Shown piece after piece: positions 1-10,248 of a DNA stretch of 64,000 nt. Under the pieces are notes generated by a model. The model made no database searches. It was not told the origin of the DNA and was given only the letters and a program-made list of their open reading frames with translations. Made by a program: the position numbers and the translations under genes. The stretch is taken from NCBI RefSeq assembly GCF_000400485.1, contig NZ_ASHR01000028.1, forward strand, positions 62,001 to 126,000, read 5' to 3'. Each line of letters starts with the position of its first letter. Position 1 is the stretch's first letter. Source of the stretch: Agrococcus pavilionensis RW1. GTDB lineage: Bacteria; Actinomycetota; Actinomycetes; Actinomycetales; Microbacteriaceae.

Positions 1-84
1 AAGCTCAAGGGCGACGAGCGGGCGACGCTCGTCGCGACGCGCGTCGGCGGCCGGCATCGCGCGATCCTCGCCGACCGAGCGTGA
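1..84 (+). CDS. C-terminal fragment of a plus-strand gene, function unknown
   Basis: Frame 1 is open from the window edge to a TGA at 82-84 and would encode the last 27 residues of a protein, ending in RHRAILADRA. The fragment is charged and shows no family motif. It converges on the minus-strand gene whose stop starts at 87, which fits a real gene end, but the piece is too short to exclude a chance open frame. No function can be given. Confidence 0.35.
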   Translation, partial: KLKGDERATLVATRVGGRHRAILADRA

Positions 85-86
85 GC

Positions 87-389
87 TCAGCCCAGGAGCA
101 TCCCCGGCAGCACCGGCAGCCACTCGACCGCGGTCACGATCGCGAGGATGAGCGCGAGCATCGAGCCGACCGATCCCGCCGCGACCGCGACGTACGGCCA
201 CGGGCTGTCGTCGGGGCGCCGGCGGAGGGCGAAGAGCCCGCACACGGTGCCGGCGGCGGCGATCGGGAGCCCGGCCCCGCTCATGAACGCGAGAGCGAGG
301 CCGAGTCCCGAGAGGATGAGCGCGACCCACGTGAGGTCGCTCAGCCGGCGCGCGCCGCGCGCCGACCGGGGCCGAGCCGGCTCGATCAA
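87..389 (-). CDS. Small DUF4190-like membrane protein (TTG start)
   Basis: Predicted 100-aa protein with a short basic N-terminus and about three hydrophobic segments ([40 protein letters not shown]). The layout, with a loop carrying [11 protein letters not shown], matches the DUF4190-like part of the upstream neighbour (residues about 210-290), so these are probably paralogues. I chose the TTG at 387-389 because it overlaps the upstream stop codon as TTGA, implying translational coupling; no ATG or GTG gives a better start. Function of the family is unknown; location is the cytoplasmic membrane. Confidence 0.6.
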   Translation of the reverse strand: MIEPARPRSARGARRLSDLTWVALILSGLGLALAFMSGAGLPIAAAGTVCGLFALRRRPDDSPWPYVAVAAGSVGSMLALILAIVTAVEWLPVLPGMLLG

Positions 390-1258
390 CCGCCCATGAT
401 CGAGTAGTACTCGATCCACTGCGCGAGGCGGATGGCGTTCACGACGCCGACGATGATCGAGATCACGGCCGCGACGGCGCCGACGATGCCCGCGACGAGC
501 GGCCACGGCTTGCCCTCGGGGTTCTTGCGGATCGCGACGAAGCCGAGGATCGCGCCCACGAGCGCGGGCAGGAAGCCGAGCCCGAAGACGAACGAGAGCA
601 GCAGGCCGAGGCCCGAGAGCACGAGCGCCCAGACGGTGATGCCCTTGAGCTTCTTCTCGCCGGGCGTGGCGTAGGCGGCGGGCGCATACCCGCCGGCGGC
701 CGCGTCGCCGTAGCCGGGCGCCTGGCCGTAGCCGGCCGAGTCGGCGCCGTACCCGGGCTGCTGACCGTACGACGGCTGCTGGCCGTAGGCGGGCTGCTGG
801 CCGTACGCCGGCGCGCTGCCGTAGGGCTGCTGCTGGCCGTAGCCGGCCTGCTCGCCGTAGGCGGGCGCCTGCTCGCCGTAGGCGGGCGCGGGCTGCCCGT
901 AGGCCGGCTGCGACTGCTGGCCGTAGCCGGGCTGCTCGCCGTAGGGCTGCTGCCCGTAGCCCGATGCCGGAGCCGACTGGCCGTACGCCGCGTCGCCCTG
1001 CGGGGCCTGCTGGTCGAAGGCCGGCTGCGAGAAGGGCTGCCCCTGGTCGCCGAACGGCTGCTGCTGCCCGTACGCGGGCGACTGGCCGAAGCCCGGCTCC
1101 TGCTGGCCGTACGCCGGGGCGTCGGGCTGCGGGTCGTAGGCCGGCTGCGCCGACTGCTGGCCGAAGTCCGCGGTGGGCTGCTCACCGGCCTGGGGCTCGG
1201 CGCCCTCCTGGTCGGGTCGACGGAATCGGTCGTCGGCCTGCGAGAACTGGTCGGTCAC
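386..1258 (-). CDS. DUF4190-like membrane protein with a Tyr-Gly-Gln-rich repeat region
   Basis: 290 aa. Residues about 20-200 are a low-complexity tail made of repeated YGQQ, AYGQ and PAYGE blocks. Residues about 210-290 hold three hydrophobic segments typical of DUF4190-like small membrane proteins ([45 protein letters not shown]). The GTG at 1258 is chosen because AAGGAGG lies six bases upstream; a more upstream GTG would place that ribosome site inside the gene. The N-terminal half is probably disordered and cytoplasmic. It overlaps the downstream paralogue by 4 bp. Function is unknown; proteins of this layout are common in Actinobacteria. Confidence 0.7.
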   Translation of the reverse strand: MTDQFSQADDRFRRPDQEGAEPQAGEQPTADFGQQSAQPAYDPQPDAPAYGQQEPGFGQSPAYGQQQPFGDQGQPFSQPAFDQQAPQGDAAYGQSAPASGYGQQPYGEQPGYGQQSQPAYGQPAPAYGEQAPAYGEQAGYGQQQPYGSAPAYGQQPAYGQQPSYGQQPGYGADSAGYGQAPGYGDAAAGGYAPAAYATPGEKKLKGITVWALVLSGLGLLLSFVFGLGFLPALVGAILGFVAIRKNPEGKPWPLVAGIVGAVAAVISIIVGVVNAIRLAQWIEYYSIMGG

Positions 1259-1306
1259 GGGGCTCCTCCTTGGCACGCGCGCGGATGCGCGTGATCAACG
1301 TATCGC

Positions 1307-1675
1307 CTAGAGGCCGGGCTGCACCTGCTCGGCGAGCTGCACGATCATCGCGATGCCGGTGATCGTCGCCGAGAGCATCGCGACGATCGTGATGGCGCCG
1401 AGGATGATCGCCCAGATCGCGAGCAGCCGGCCGTCCTCGCCGGTGCGCTTGATGCGGCCGAGCGCGATCGCGCCCATGACCATCGCCCCGATCGAGCCGA
1501 TGATCGGCAGGATCGTCGCGCCGCACACGGCCGCGATGATCGCGAGCACCGCGAGCGTGCTCGTCGTCGGTCCCGGATGCGTCGGCGCGCTCCACGCCGT
1601 CGGCTGCGGTCCCGGAGCGGGCTGGCTCGGCGCCGGAGCGCCCCATCCCTGCTGCTGCCACACGGCCTGGCTCAT
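1307..1675 (-). CDS. DUF4190 family membrane protein
   Basis: 122 aa: a Pro/Gln/Trp-rich N-terminal tail of about 40 residues (WQQQGWGAPAPSQP), then hydrophobic segments TLAVLAIIAAVCGATILP, AMVMGAIALGRI and AIWAIILGAITIVAMLSATI. The GRIKRTGEDGR loop is typical of DUF4190. The ATG at 1675 has GAGGAGG about six bases upstream. It is the first of three similar membrane genes in a row on this strand. Biochemical role unknown. Confidence 0.7.
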   Translation of the reverse strand: MSQAVWQQQGWGAPAPSQPAPGPQPTAWSAPTHPGPTTSTLAVLAIIAAVCGATILPIIGSIGAMVMGAIALGRIKRTGEDGRLLAIWAIILGAITIVAMLSATITGIAMIVQLAEQVQPGL

Positions 1676-1751
1676 GCTGCGCCTCCTCGGTCTCGGCTCC
1701 GATCCTGCCAGCCCCGGCTGTGCGGGCCGTCGGCGACCCGCACCGCGCTCG

Positions 1752-1803
1752 CACCTGCCCGGCGCACACCTGCCCGGCTCACACCTGCCCGGCTCACACC
1801 TGC
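1752..1803. repeat. 15-bp tandem repeat spanning the tsaD stop codon
   Basis: Three consecutive copies of cacctgcccggcKca occupy 1752-1766, 1767-1781 and 1782-1796, with a partial fourth from 1797. The TGA stop of tsaD is the last three bases of the third copy (1794-1796); the second copy carries the same TGA trinucleotide and the first a variant. Confidence 0.8.
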
Positions 1804-2843
1804 ACCGTGCTCGCGTCGAGCGTCGACTCGGCCGCGAAGCCCGGGTCGCTCGGGGCGTCGCCGCGGGCGACGAGCATCGCGCCGACCGCCGCGATCATCG
1901 CGCCGTTGTCGGTGCAGAGCTCGAGCGGCGGGATGCGCAGCTCGACTCCCTGCGCGGCCGCGCGCTCGGCGGCGACCTCGCGCAAGCGGCGGTTCGCGAC
2001 GACGCCGCCGCCGAGCAGCAGCCGCGGGATGCCGAGCTCGGCGCACGCGTCGAGCGCCTTCGCGACGAGCACGTCGACGACCGCCTCGCGGAAGCTCGCC
2101 GCGACGTCGGCGATCGGCAGCTGCTCCCCCGCCGCCTCGGCGCGCTCGACGTGCCGGGCGACGGCGGTCTTGAGGCCCGAGAAGGAGAAGTCGAAGCGGT
2201 GCCGCTGCCGGTCCTTCGGCGCCGTGAGGCCGCGCGGGAAGCGGATCGCGTCGGGGTCGCCGCCGACGGCCGCGGCGTCGATCGAGGGCCCGCCGGGATA
2301 ACCGAGCCCGAGCAGGCGCGCGGTCTTGTCGAACGCCTCGCCCGCGGCGTCGTCGATCGTCTCGCCGAGCAGCTCGACGTCTCCGGCGAGGTCGCGCACG
2401 AGCAGCAGCGACGTGTGGCCGCCCGAGACGAGCAGCGCGACGGTCGGCAGCTCGAGCGGCTCGCCCGAGAGCACGTCGGCGGCGACATGGCCGACGAGGT
2501 GGTTGACGCCGTAGAGCGGCAGCTCCCGCGCGGTCGCGAGGCCCTTCGCGGCGCCGATGCCGACCATGAGGGCGCCCGCGAGTCCCGGACCGGCGGTGAC
2601 GGCGATCGCGTCGAGGTCGTCGAGGGTCATGGATGCGTCGTCGAGCGCCGCGAGGATCGTCGGCTGCATCTGCTCGAGGTGCGCGCGCGCCGCGATCTCG
2701 GGCACGACGCCGCCGAAGCGCGCGTGCAGCTCCATCGACGACGCGATGCGGTTCGCGAGCAGCTCGGTGCCGCGCACGATGCCGACGCCGGTCTCGTCGC
2801 AGCTCGACTCGATCCCGAGCACGACCGGTGCGCGCTCGCTCAT
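1794..2843 (-). CDS. tsaD: tRNA N6-adenosine threonylcarbamoyltransferase TsaD
   Basis: 349 aa. With TsaB and TsaE it transfers threonylcarbamoyl from TC-AMP to A37 of ANN-decoding tRNAs (t6A). Visible motifs: IESSCDETG near the N-terminus, [11 protein letters not shown] around residues 48-58, the metal-binding pair H115/H119 in [20 protein letters not shown] around 140 and [12 protein letters not shown] near the C-terminus. Length is normal for the family. The ATG at 2843 overlaps the rimI stop as ATGA, so it is translationally coupled in the acpS-alr-tsaE-tsaB-rimI-tsaD operon. Its 3' end runs into a 15-bp tandem repeat. Confidence 0.97.
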   Translation of the reverse strand: MSERAPVVLGIESSCDETGVGIVRGTELLANRIASSMELHARFGGVVPEIAARAHLEQMQPTILAALDDASMTLDDLDAIAVTAGPGLAGALMVGIGAAKGLATARELPLYGVNHLVGHVAADVLSGEPLELPTVALLVSGGHTSLLLVRDLAGDVELLGETIDDAAGEAFDKTARLLGLGYPGGPSIDAAAVGGDPDAIRFPRGLTAPKDRQRHRFDFSFSGLKTAVARHVERAEAAGEQLPIADVAASFREAVVDVLVAKALDACAELGIPRLLLGGGVVANRRLREVAAERAAAQGVELRIPPLELCTDNGAMIAAVGAMLVARGDAPSDPGFAAESTLDASTVQV

Positions 2844-3310
2844 CGCGCCTCCCGCTTCATCACCACGGCATCCACGTCCTCCGGCTGGTAGTAGCGCGGC
2901 CGCACCCCGATCTCGCGGAAGCCGACCGACTCGTAGAGGCCGCGCGCGACGGGGTTGTCGGCGCGCACCTCGAGGAAGAGCTCCTGCACGCCGCGGCGCT
3001 CGGCCTCGGCGAGCAGCTCGGCGAGCAGCGCCCGCCCGATGCCTCGACCGCGGGCGTCGGCCGCGACCGCGATCGTCTGCACGTCGCCCTCGACGCCCAC
3101 GGCGCGGAGCCCCGCGTAGCCGACGAGCCGCCCCTCGGCGTCGACCGCGGCGAGGTAGCGCCCCCACTCGCTCGCGATCTCGGCCCGCATCGTCTCGGCC
3201 TCCCACGCGCTCGGGCCGAAGGATGCGCGCTCGAGCGCCATGATCGCGTCGAGGTCGGCGGCGCCGGCGGTGCGGACGCGCACGCCCGCCTCGGGGAGGT
3301 CGGCGCTCAC
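2840..3310 (-). CDS. rimI: Ribosomal protein S18-alanine N-acetyltransferase (RimI-like GNAT)
   Basis: 156 aa GNAT acetyltransferase. Motif A, with the acetyl-CoA pyrophosphate loop, reads [15 protein letters not shown] around residues 81-95, and the motif B region contains [13 protein letters not shown]. By family knowledge it acetylates the N-terminal alanine of S18, although actinobacterial homologues may modify other N-termini. Placement between tsaB and tsaD is the classic actinobacterial arrangement, where RimI is sometimes fused to TsaD. It overlaps both neighbours by 4 bp (ATGA). Substrate is inferred. Confidence 0.9.
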   Translation of the reverse strand: MSADLPEAGVRVRTAGAADLDAIMALERASFGPSAWEAETMRAEIASEWGRYLAAVDAEGRLVGYAGLRAVGVEGDVQTIAVAADARGRGIGRALLAELLAEAERRGVQELFLEVRADNPVARGLYESVGFREIGVRPRYYQPEDVDAVVMKREAR

Positions 3311-3873
3311 TGCGACACCCGCTTCGGGCCCGCTGACGGCACCGCGTCAGCCTCGCGCAGGTAGAGCGGCTCGGTCACCTCGGCGGCGCCGCGCGCGGCG
3401 GCGCGAGCGAGCAGTCCCGCGTCGATCGCCTCGGCGTCGACGCGCGGCAGCCCCGCGTGCTCGCCGGCGGGCTCGGGCACCGCGTCGGCGGGCGCGAGGT
3501 GCGGCCCCTCGACGACGGCACCGCCCGCGACGACGCTCCACGCGCGCTCGCGCCGGCGGACGTCGGTCGTGACCTGCGCATCGCCAGTCGCCCCGCCGAG
3601 GTGGCTCGCGACGCCGAGGCAGCGCACGCCGAGCCCCATCGCCGTCGCGCGCGCGGCGGCGATGCCGACGCGCAGCCCGGTGAACGCGCCGGGCCCCATG
3701 CCCGCGACGACGAGCTCGATCCGGCTCCTGCGCCCCTCGAGCGCGCGCTCGAGCATCGGCCCGAGCCGCTCGGCGTGCCCGCGCCGGTCGTCGGAGCGCT
3801 CCTCGAAGACGAGCTCATCGCCGTCGAGCACCGCGACCGCGGTGCCGAGCGAGGTGTCGATCGCGAGGATCAT
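3307..3873 (-). CDS. tsaB: tRNA threonylcarbamoyladenosine biosynthesis protein TsaB
   Basis: 188 aa, slightly short for the family. N-terminal actin-fold start [16 protein letters not shown] and the characteristic [13 protein letters not shown] block around residues 59-71 identify it. TsaB is a catalytically inactive TsaD paralogue that scaffolds the TsaB-TsaD-TsaE complex in t6A synthesis. The ATG at 3873 overlaps the tsaE stop as ATGA; its own stop overlaps rimI. The C-terminal half is more divergent and Ala-rich, as is usual. Confidence 0.93.
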   Translation of the reverse strand: MILAIDTSLGTAVAVLDGDELVFEERSDDRRGHAERLGPMLERALEGRRSRIELVVAGMGPGAFTGLRVGIAAARATAMGLGVRCLGVASHLGGATGDAQVTTDVRRRERAWSVVAGGAVVEGPHLAPADAVPEPAGEHAGLPRVDAEAIDAGLLARAAARGAAEVTEPLYLREADAVPSAGPKRVSQ

Positions 3874-5747
3874 CGCGCCGCCCCCTCGAGCGCGAGCCCG
3901 CGCAGCCGCGCCGCGTCCCACCCCGGGCCGTGACCGCTCAGCCGCACGTGCCGCGGCGCATCCGCCTCGTCATCCATGTCGTCCTCTCCCGCGGTCGCCG
4001 GCCGCTCGATCTCGACCCGCAGCCACGAGTCGAGCGCGTGCTCGAGCGGCGCGCCCCACTCGGCGACCGTGATGGCGCCGTCGAGGTCGAGGTCGAGGTC
4101 GTCGAGCTGCGCCTCGCTGCCCTCGTCGCCGCCGAGCCGGTAGGCGTCGACGTGCTGGAGATCGGGGCCGGCCTCGGTGCGGTGCGTGCGGGCGATCACG
4201 AAGGTCGGGCTCTGCACCGTGCCGCGGGCGCCGAGCGCCCTGCCGATGCCGCGCGTGAGGGTCGTCTTGCCGGCGCCGAGCGGCCCGATGAGCAGCACTG
4301 CGTCGCCCGCGACGAGGCGGCGCCCGATGCGCTCGCCGAGCAGCTCCATCGCGTCGGCATCGGGCACGGTCCCGGCGACCTCGACCGCGACGCGCGGGCC
4401 GACCATGCCGGTGAGCTCGGGGGCGGATGCGTGCTCGATCGCGACGGGGTCGCCGACGGCCGCGAGGCGGTCGCCGATGTCGAGCACGACCTGGTCCATC
4501 GCGACGCGCCCGCGGATGGGCTCGACTCCGCCGCGGAGCATGACCGGCCGGCCGCTCGCCGCGCGCGTGACGCCGTCGGCGTAGCCGAGGCCGACGAGCG
4601 CGAGCGTCGTCGGCCGCGCCGTCACGTGCTCGCCGCCGTAGGAGACGCCGAGCCCCGCCTCGACGCGCTTGATGCCGACGAGCTCGCCGAGCAGCCGCCG
4701 CGGCGCGCCGTCGAGCCCGAGCTCGAGCGCGCGCCGCGGGGCGAGCGCGGGATCGGGGGCCGTGCCGTGCGCGCCGAGCGCGAGCGAGCCCATCCGCGTC
4801 ACGACCTCGTACGTGATCGTGCCGGCCGCGAGCGCCCACGCGTCGGCGCTCGGCGCGCCCGTCGCGGGGTCGCCGAAGAGCACGCCCTCGCCCGTGAGCG
4901 GCGGCTCGATGCGGAGCGCGCCCGCGGCGACCGCCGCGACGCGCGCGAGCTCGTCGCGCACGCGCACCGGGGCGCCGATCGCGGGCAGCAGGCCCGCGTC
5001 GAGGCCGCCTTCCGCGAGGCCGTCGCGGAAGGCTGCGGTGACGCGCATCGCAGGCAGGAGCCCGAGCGCGGCCGCGCTCGCGCCGTCGCCGGCGCCCGGC
5101 CCGGCGGGGTCGACGCCGTAGGCGGCCATGCCGAGCCGCACGAGGTCGAAGCGCGACTCGGGCAGCGCGAGCGCGGCGGCGGAGGCCGCGAGGTGGCGCA
5201 CCTCGAGCGCGAGCGGCTCGGCGGCGGCGGCCGCCGCCGCGAAGTCGGCGACCTGCGCGAGGTCGGCCTCGCGGCTCGAGCCGGCGAGGTGCGACATGAG
5301 GCCGCGCACGCGCGCGCCGCCGCGCACGAGCTCGACCGCGCGAGCGAGGGCCGCGGCGCGGTCGCCGCGCGCGACGCCGTTGCGGCCAAGCCCCGTGTCG
5401 ACCTTGAGGTGGATCGTCGCGCCGGCGTCGGCGGCCGCCTCGAGCTGCGCGATCGACGAGACCGCGACCTCGACGCCGCGCCGGGCGGCGATGCGGAAGT
5501 CGGTGCGGGGGCCGTGCAGCCAGGCGAGCAGCGGCGCATCGAGCCCTGCGTCGCGCAGCGCGACGGCCTCGGCGAGGTCGACGACCCCGAGCATCACGGC
5601 GCCGCCATCGAGCATCGCGCGCGCCGACGCGAGCGCGCCGTGGCCGTAGCCCTCGGCCTTCACGACGCCGAGCACCGGCACGCCGACGCGCGCCCGGAGC
5701 GCGCGCACGTTCGCCGCGATCGCCGCGGCGTCGACCTCGACGCGCAT
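3870..5747 (-). CDS. alr-tsaE: Alanine racemase fused to TsaE, with a rearranged racemase C-domain
   Basis: One uninterrupted 625-aa frame. Residues 1-238 are the PLP TIM barrel of alanine racemase (PLP lysine K30 in VVKAEGYGHGA). Residues about 353-460 carry the second catalytic residue Y370 in GVSYGG, then GLGYADG and RGRVAMDQ. Between them, residues 239-352 form an extra segment containing VLFGDPATGAPSADAW and AGTITYEVVTRMG, motifs that normally lie at the very C-terminus of Alr. Residues about 461-625 are TsaE (Walker A GPLGAGKTTL at 488-497, SPTFVIAR, HVDAYRLGG, VAEWG), the ATPase of t6A synthesis. A typical Alr is about 370 aa and ends with TITYE; here that motif precedes Y370. It produces D-alanine for peptidoglycan if active. 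Start ATG shares one base with the acpS stop (TGATG). Confidence 0.88.
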   Translation of the reverse strand: MRVEVDAAAIAANVRALRARVGVPVLGVVKAEGYGHGALASARAMLDGGAVMLGVVDLAEAVALRDAGLDAPLLAWLHGPRTDFRIAARRGVEVAVSSIAQLEAAADAGATIHLKVDTGLGRNGVARGDRAAALARAVELVRGGARVRGLMSHLAGSSREADLAQVADFAAAAAAAEPLALEVRHLAASAAALALPESRFDLVRLGMAAYGVDPAGPGAGDGASAAALGLLPAMRVTAAFRDGLAEGGLDAGLLPAIGAPVRVRDELARVAAVAAGALRIEPPLTGEGVLFGDPATGAPSADAWALAAGTITYEVVTRMGSLALGAHGTAPDPALAPRRALELGLDGAPRRLLGELVGIKRVEAGLGVSYGGEHVTARPTTLALVGLGYADGVTRAASGRPVMLRGGVEPIRGRVAMDQVVLDIGDRLAAVGDPVAIEHASAPELTGMVGPRVAVEVAGTVPDADAMELLGERIGRRLVAGDAVLLIGPLGAGKTTLTRGIGRALGARGTVQSPTFVIARTHRTEAGPDLQHVDAYRLGGDEGSEAQLDDLDLDLDGAITVAEWGAPLEHALDSWLRVEIERPATAGEDDMDDEADAPRHVRLSGHGPGWDAARLRGLALEGAAR

Positions 5748-6115
5748 CAGTCCTCCGCGATGACGGTCGCGGTCGCGACGCCGCCGTCGTGGCTCATCGA
5801 GAGGTGCACCCGCCGGGCGCCTATCGCCACGGCCCGCGTCGCAGCGGTGCCGCGCAGCTCGAGCTCCGGGTCCCCCTCGGGCGAGGGCACGACCACGAGG
5901 TCGACCCACCGCATCCCGGCGTGCGCGCCGAGCGCCTTGATCGCTGCCTCCTTCGCGGCGAAGCGGGCCGCGAGCGAGTGGAGGCCGCGCGCCTGCCCGT
6001 CGCTGCGCACGAGCTCCTCCGGCGCGAACAGCCGCGGCTTGAGCGCGGGCGTGCGCGTGACGGCGCGCTCGAAGCGGGCGACGTCGACGACGTCGACGCC
6101 GAGCCCCACGATCAC
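5747..6115 (-). CDS. acpS: Holo-[acyl-carrier-protein] synthase AcpS
   Basis: 122 aa, normal length. Transfers the 4'-phosphopantetheine of CoA to a serine of acyl carrier protein. Mg-binding residues are seen in GVDVVDVARFERA (D8 region) and RFAAKEAAIKALG, and the C-terminal SMSHDGGVATATVIAE strand is typical. First gene of the acpS-alr-tsaE-tsaB-rimI-tsaD run and immediately downstream of glmS (gap 41 bp), so it may be co-transcribed with glmS. Confidence 0.95.
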   Translation of the reverse strand: MIVGLGVDVVDVARFERAVTRTPALKPRLFAPEELVRSDGQARGLHSLAARFAAKEAAIKALGAHAGMRWVDLVVVPSPEGDPELELRGTAATRAVAIGARRVHLSMSHDGGVATATVIAED

Positions 6116-6156
6116 GAGCCGACCCCGCTCATCCGCGCCCGTTCAGGTCCCGAGCG

Positions 6157-8001
<1,845 letters not shown>

Positions 8002-8021
8002 GGGGTCGATCCTACCGGCGG

Positions 8022-8038
8022 TAGAGTCGCGCTCGATG
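8022..8038 (+). promoter_or_regulatory. Probable leaderless promoter of coaA
   Basis: The hexamer TAGAGT (8022-8027) fits an actinobacterial -10 and is followed after eight bases by the coaA ATG at 8036. No ribosome-binding site lies in the 34 bp between the divergent glmS and coaA starts, so the transcript probably begins at or next to the start codon. Confidence 0.5.
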
Positions 8039-8968
8039 TCGCACCCGATCAGCTCGCCGTTCGTCGAGATCGACCGCGCCGATTGGGCGAGGCTCGCGCC
8101 CCACGTGCCCGACCCGCTCACCGAGGCCGAGGTGCGGCGCATCCGCGGCACGGGCGACCGGCTCGAGCTGCGCGAGGTGGCGGAGGTCTACCTGCCGCTG
8201 TCGAAGCTCATCAGCCTCTACCGCGACTCGGCCGCCCGCCTGCATCGCGAGACGACCGAGTTCCTGGGCGCCCCGACGCATCCGACCCCCTTCGTGCTCG
8301 GCGTCGCCGGCTCCGTCGCGGTCGGCAAGTCGACGACCGCACGCCTGCTCAAGGAGCTCCTCGGCCGGTGGCAGGGCGAGCTGCGCGTCGACCTCGTGAC
8401 GACCGACGGCTTCCTGCACCCGAACCGCGTGCTCGAGCAGCGCGGCATCATGGGCCGCAAGGGCTTCCCCGAGTCGTACGACCGGCGCGCGCTGCTGCAG
8501 TTCGTGACGCGCGTGAAGTCGGGCGAGGCCGAGGTGCGGGCCCCGGTCTACTCGCACCTCTCGTACGACATCGTGCCGGGCGAGGAGATCGTGGTGCGGC
8601 GCCCCGACCTCCTCATCGTCGAGGGGCTCAACGTGCTGCAGCCGCCGCCGACGGGCTCGCACCTCGCGGTCTCCGACCTCTTCGACTTCTCGGTCTACGT
8701 GGATGCGCGCACGCGCGCGATCCGGGAGTGGTACATCGAGCGCTTCTTCACTCTCAAGGCGACCGCGTTCCAAGACCCGCAGTCGTACTTCCACCGCTTC
8801 GCGGACATGACGGATGCGCAGGCGCGCGCGTACTCGTCGGACATCTGGGACTCGATCAACGGCCCGAACCTCGTCGAGCACATCCTGCCGACCCGCTCGC
8901 GCGCCGACCTCGTGCTGCGGAAGGACGACGACCACACGATCCGGAGCGTTCTGCTCCGCAAGGTGTAG
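8036..8968 (+). CDS. coaA: Type I pantothenate kinase
   Basis: 310 aa, standard bacterial CoaA length. Phosphorylates pantothenate, the committed step of CoA synthesis. P-loop [14 protein letters not shown] lies around residues 96-109; [18 protein letters not shown] and VEGLNVLQ follow in the family order, and the C-terminus has SYFHRFADM. The ATG at 8036 matches the family's usual N-terminus; an upstream in-frame start would run into glmS. Divergent from glmS with a very short shared regulatory region. Confidence 0.97.
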   Translation: MSHPISSPFVEIDRADWARLAPHVPDPLTEAEVRRIRGTGDRLELREVAEVYLPLSKLISLYRDSAARLHRETTEFLGAPTHPTPFVLGVAGSVAVGKSTTARLLKELLGRWQGELRVDLVTTDGFLHPNRVLEQRGIMGRKGFPESYDRRALLQFVTRVKSGEAEVRAPVYSHLSYDIVPGEEIVVRRPDLLIVEGLNVLQPPPTGSHLAVSDLFDFSVYVDARTRAIREWYIERFFTLKATAFQDPQSYFHRFADMTDAQARAYSSDIWDSINGPNLVEHILPTRSRADLVLRKDDDHTIRSVLLRKV

Positions 8969-8975
8969 CCCTGCC

Positions 8976-9017
8976 CCCGCTGGTCGAGTAGCCGCCGAAG
9001 GCGGCGCATCGAGACCC
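8976..9017. repeat. Interspersed palindromic element (GGTCGAGTAGC...GCATCGAGACC type)
   Basis: The arms ggtcgagtag (8982-8991) and atcgagacc (9008-9016) flank an inner hairpin gccgcc-gaa-ggcggc (8991-9005). The same element recurs at 21733-21920 and, inverted, at 21956-21997. It lies just after the coaA stop codon, where it could act as a transcription end or mRNA stabiliser. Confidence 0.7.
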
Positions 9018-9029
9018 GGCTCCGCCGAG

Positions 9030-9200
9030 CTGACCGCTCACGCGCCGGCTGACCGCTCACCCGCGGCAGTGACCCGCGCAAGTGACCACTCACCCGCGCA
9101 AGTGACCACTCACACGCGGGAGGCGCCACTCACACGCGGAAGGCGCCGCTCACACGCGGGAGGCGCCGCTCAAGTGCGGGAGGCGCCACTCAGATGCGGG
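9030..9200. repeat. Array of about eight imperfect 20-bp tandem repeats between coaA and an EamA gene
   Basis: From 9030 the sequence repeats every 20 bp with slow drift. Units read like tgaccRctcacNcgcggcag in the first part and gcgccRctcacacgcgggag in the second, and the array stops exactly at the TAG of the convergent transporter gene (9201). Together with the palindromic element this fills the 232-bp gap after coaA; I see no gene in it. Confidence 0.75.
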
Positions 9201-10154
9201 CTACGGGGCCGGGACGCCCTCGACGACGTTCGGCGATCGCGCGGCGCGCGTGCGCGGGCTCTGCCCGAGCCGCACGAGCACGACGCCCGCGATGATCGCG
9301 GCGGCGCCGAGCAGCTGCGGCGGGGTCGGCAGGATCCACAGCAGCAGCGCGGTCCAGGCGATCGCGAACATCGTCTCGGAGTAGCCGACGAAGCTCGCGA
9401 GCGTCGCGCCGAGCCGGCGGCCGCCGAGGATGCCGAGCACGTAGGCGGCGGCGGTCGAGACGAGCACCACGAGCGCGACCGCGACCCACATCGGCACGGT
9501 CGAGCCGGCGAGCACGACCGGCTCAGCGGTCGCCTCGAACGGCAGCAGCCCCGAGAGCGACGCGGCGCCGAGCACGACCGCGCCGACGACCATGCCGAGG
9601 CCCGCGAGCGCGATGGGGTGCAGCTCGGAGTCGGGCTTCGACGCGACGACCCAGTAGGCGGCGTTGCCGATCGCCGAGCCGAGCGCGAGGAGCACCCCGA
9701 TCGGGTGCAGCGCGTCGCCGCCGACCCCCGAGATGAGGGCGAGACCGACGAGCGCGACGCCCGCGCCCGCGAGCGTGAGCCACGCCGGCGCGCGGCGCGT
9801 GACGGCCCACGTGGCGAAGACGAGGAGCACGGGTCCGAGGAACTCGATGAGCAGCGCGAGCGAGGGCTGGATGTAGGCGACGGCGCTGAAGAACGCGAGC
9901 TGGCACAGCGCGATCGCGAGCACGCCGAGCACGAGCACCTCCTTCCACGACCGGGCCACCGCATCCCACCGACCGCGCAGCAGCCACAGCGTCGGGCCGA
10001 GCAGCACGAGCGCGCCGCCGCTGATGCGCACGGTCGTGACCGCCCCGGAGGACCATCCCGCGTCGAGGAGCGAGGAGGCGAGGATGCCGGAGATGCCGAA
10101 CGACGCGGCGCTCGCGAGCGCGAAGGCGAGGCCGATCGATCGACGAGCGTGCAT
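9201..10154 (-). CDS. EamA/DMT-superfamily transporter
   Basis: 317 aa with about ten hydrophobic segments arranged as two EamA repeats (residues about 5-140 and 150-290), the standard drug/metabolite transporter layout. Typical pieces are ISGILASSLLDAGWSSGAVTTVR, SLALLIEFLGPVLLVF at the end of repeat 1, and VGYSETMFAIAWTALLLWILPTPPQLLGAA in repeat 2. This resembles the RhtA/EamA amino-acid or metabolite exporters, but the substrate is unknown. The start MHARRS (10154) is preferred to a longer non-hydrophobic extension. Divergent from the CGNR regulator gene 94 bp away, which may control it. Confidence 0.85.
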   Translation of the reverse strand: MHARRSIGLAFALASAASFGISGILASSLLDAGWSSGAVTTVRISGGALVLLGPTLWLLRGRWDAVARSWKEVLVLGVLAIALCQLAFFSAVAYIQPSLALLIEFLGPVLLVFATWAVTRRAPAWLTLAGAGVALVGLALISGVGGDALHPIGVLLALGSAIGNAAYWVVASKPDSELHPIALAGLGMVVGAVVLGAASLSGLLPFEATAEPVVLAGSTVPMWVAVALVVLVSTAAAYVLGILGGRRLGATLASFVGYSETMFAIAWTALLLWILPTPPQLLGAAAIIAGVVLVRLGQSPRTRAARSPNVVEGVPAP

Positions 10155-10248
10155 CGGCGGGGCCCCTGTCTCGATAGCATCGTGCTCACGACGGCACGGT
10201 GTCACGACCGTCGGGCCTGACAGTCGCGATCCTAACCGAGGTCAACCA

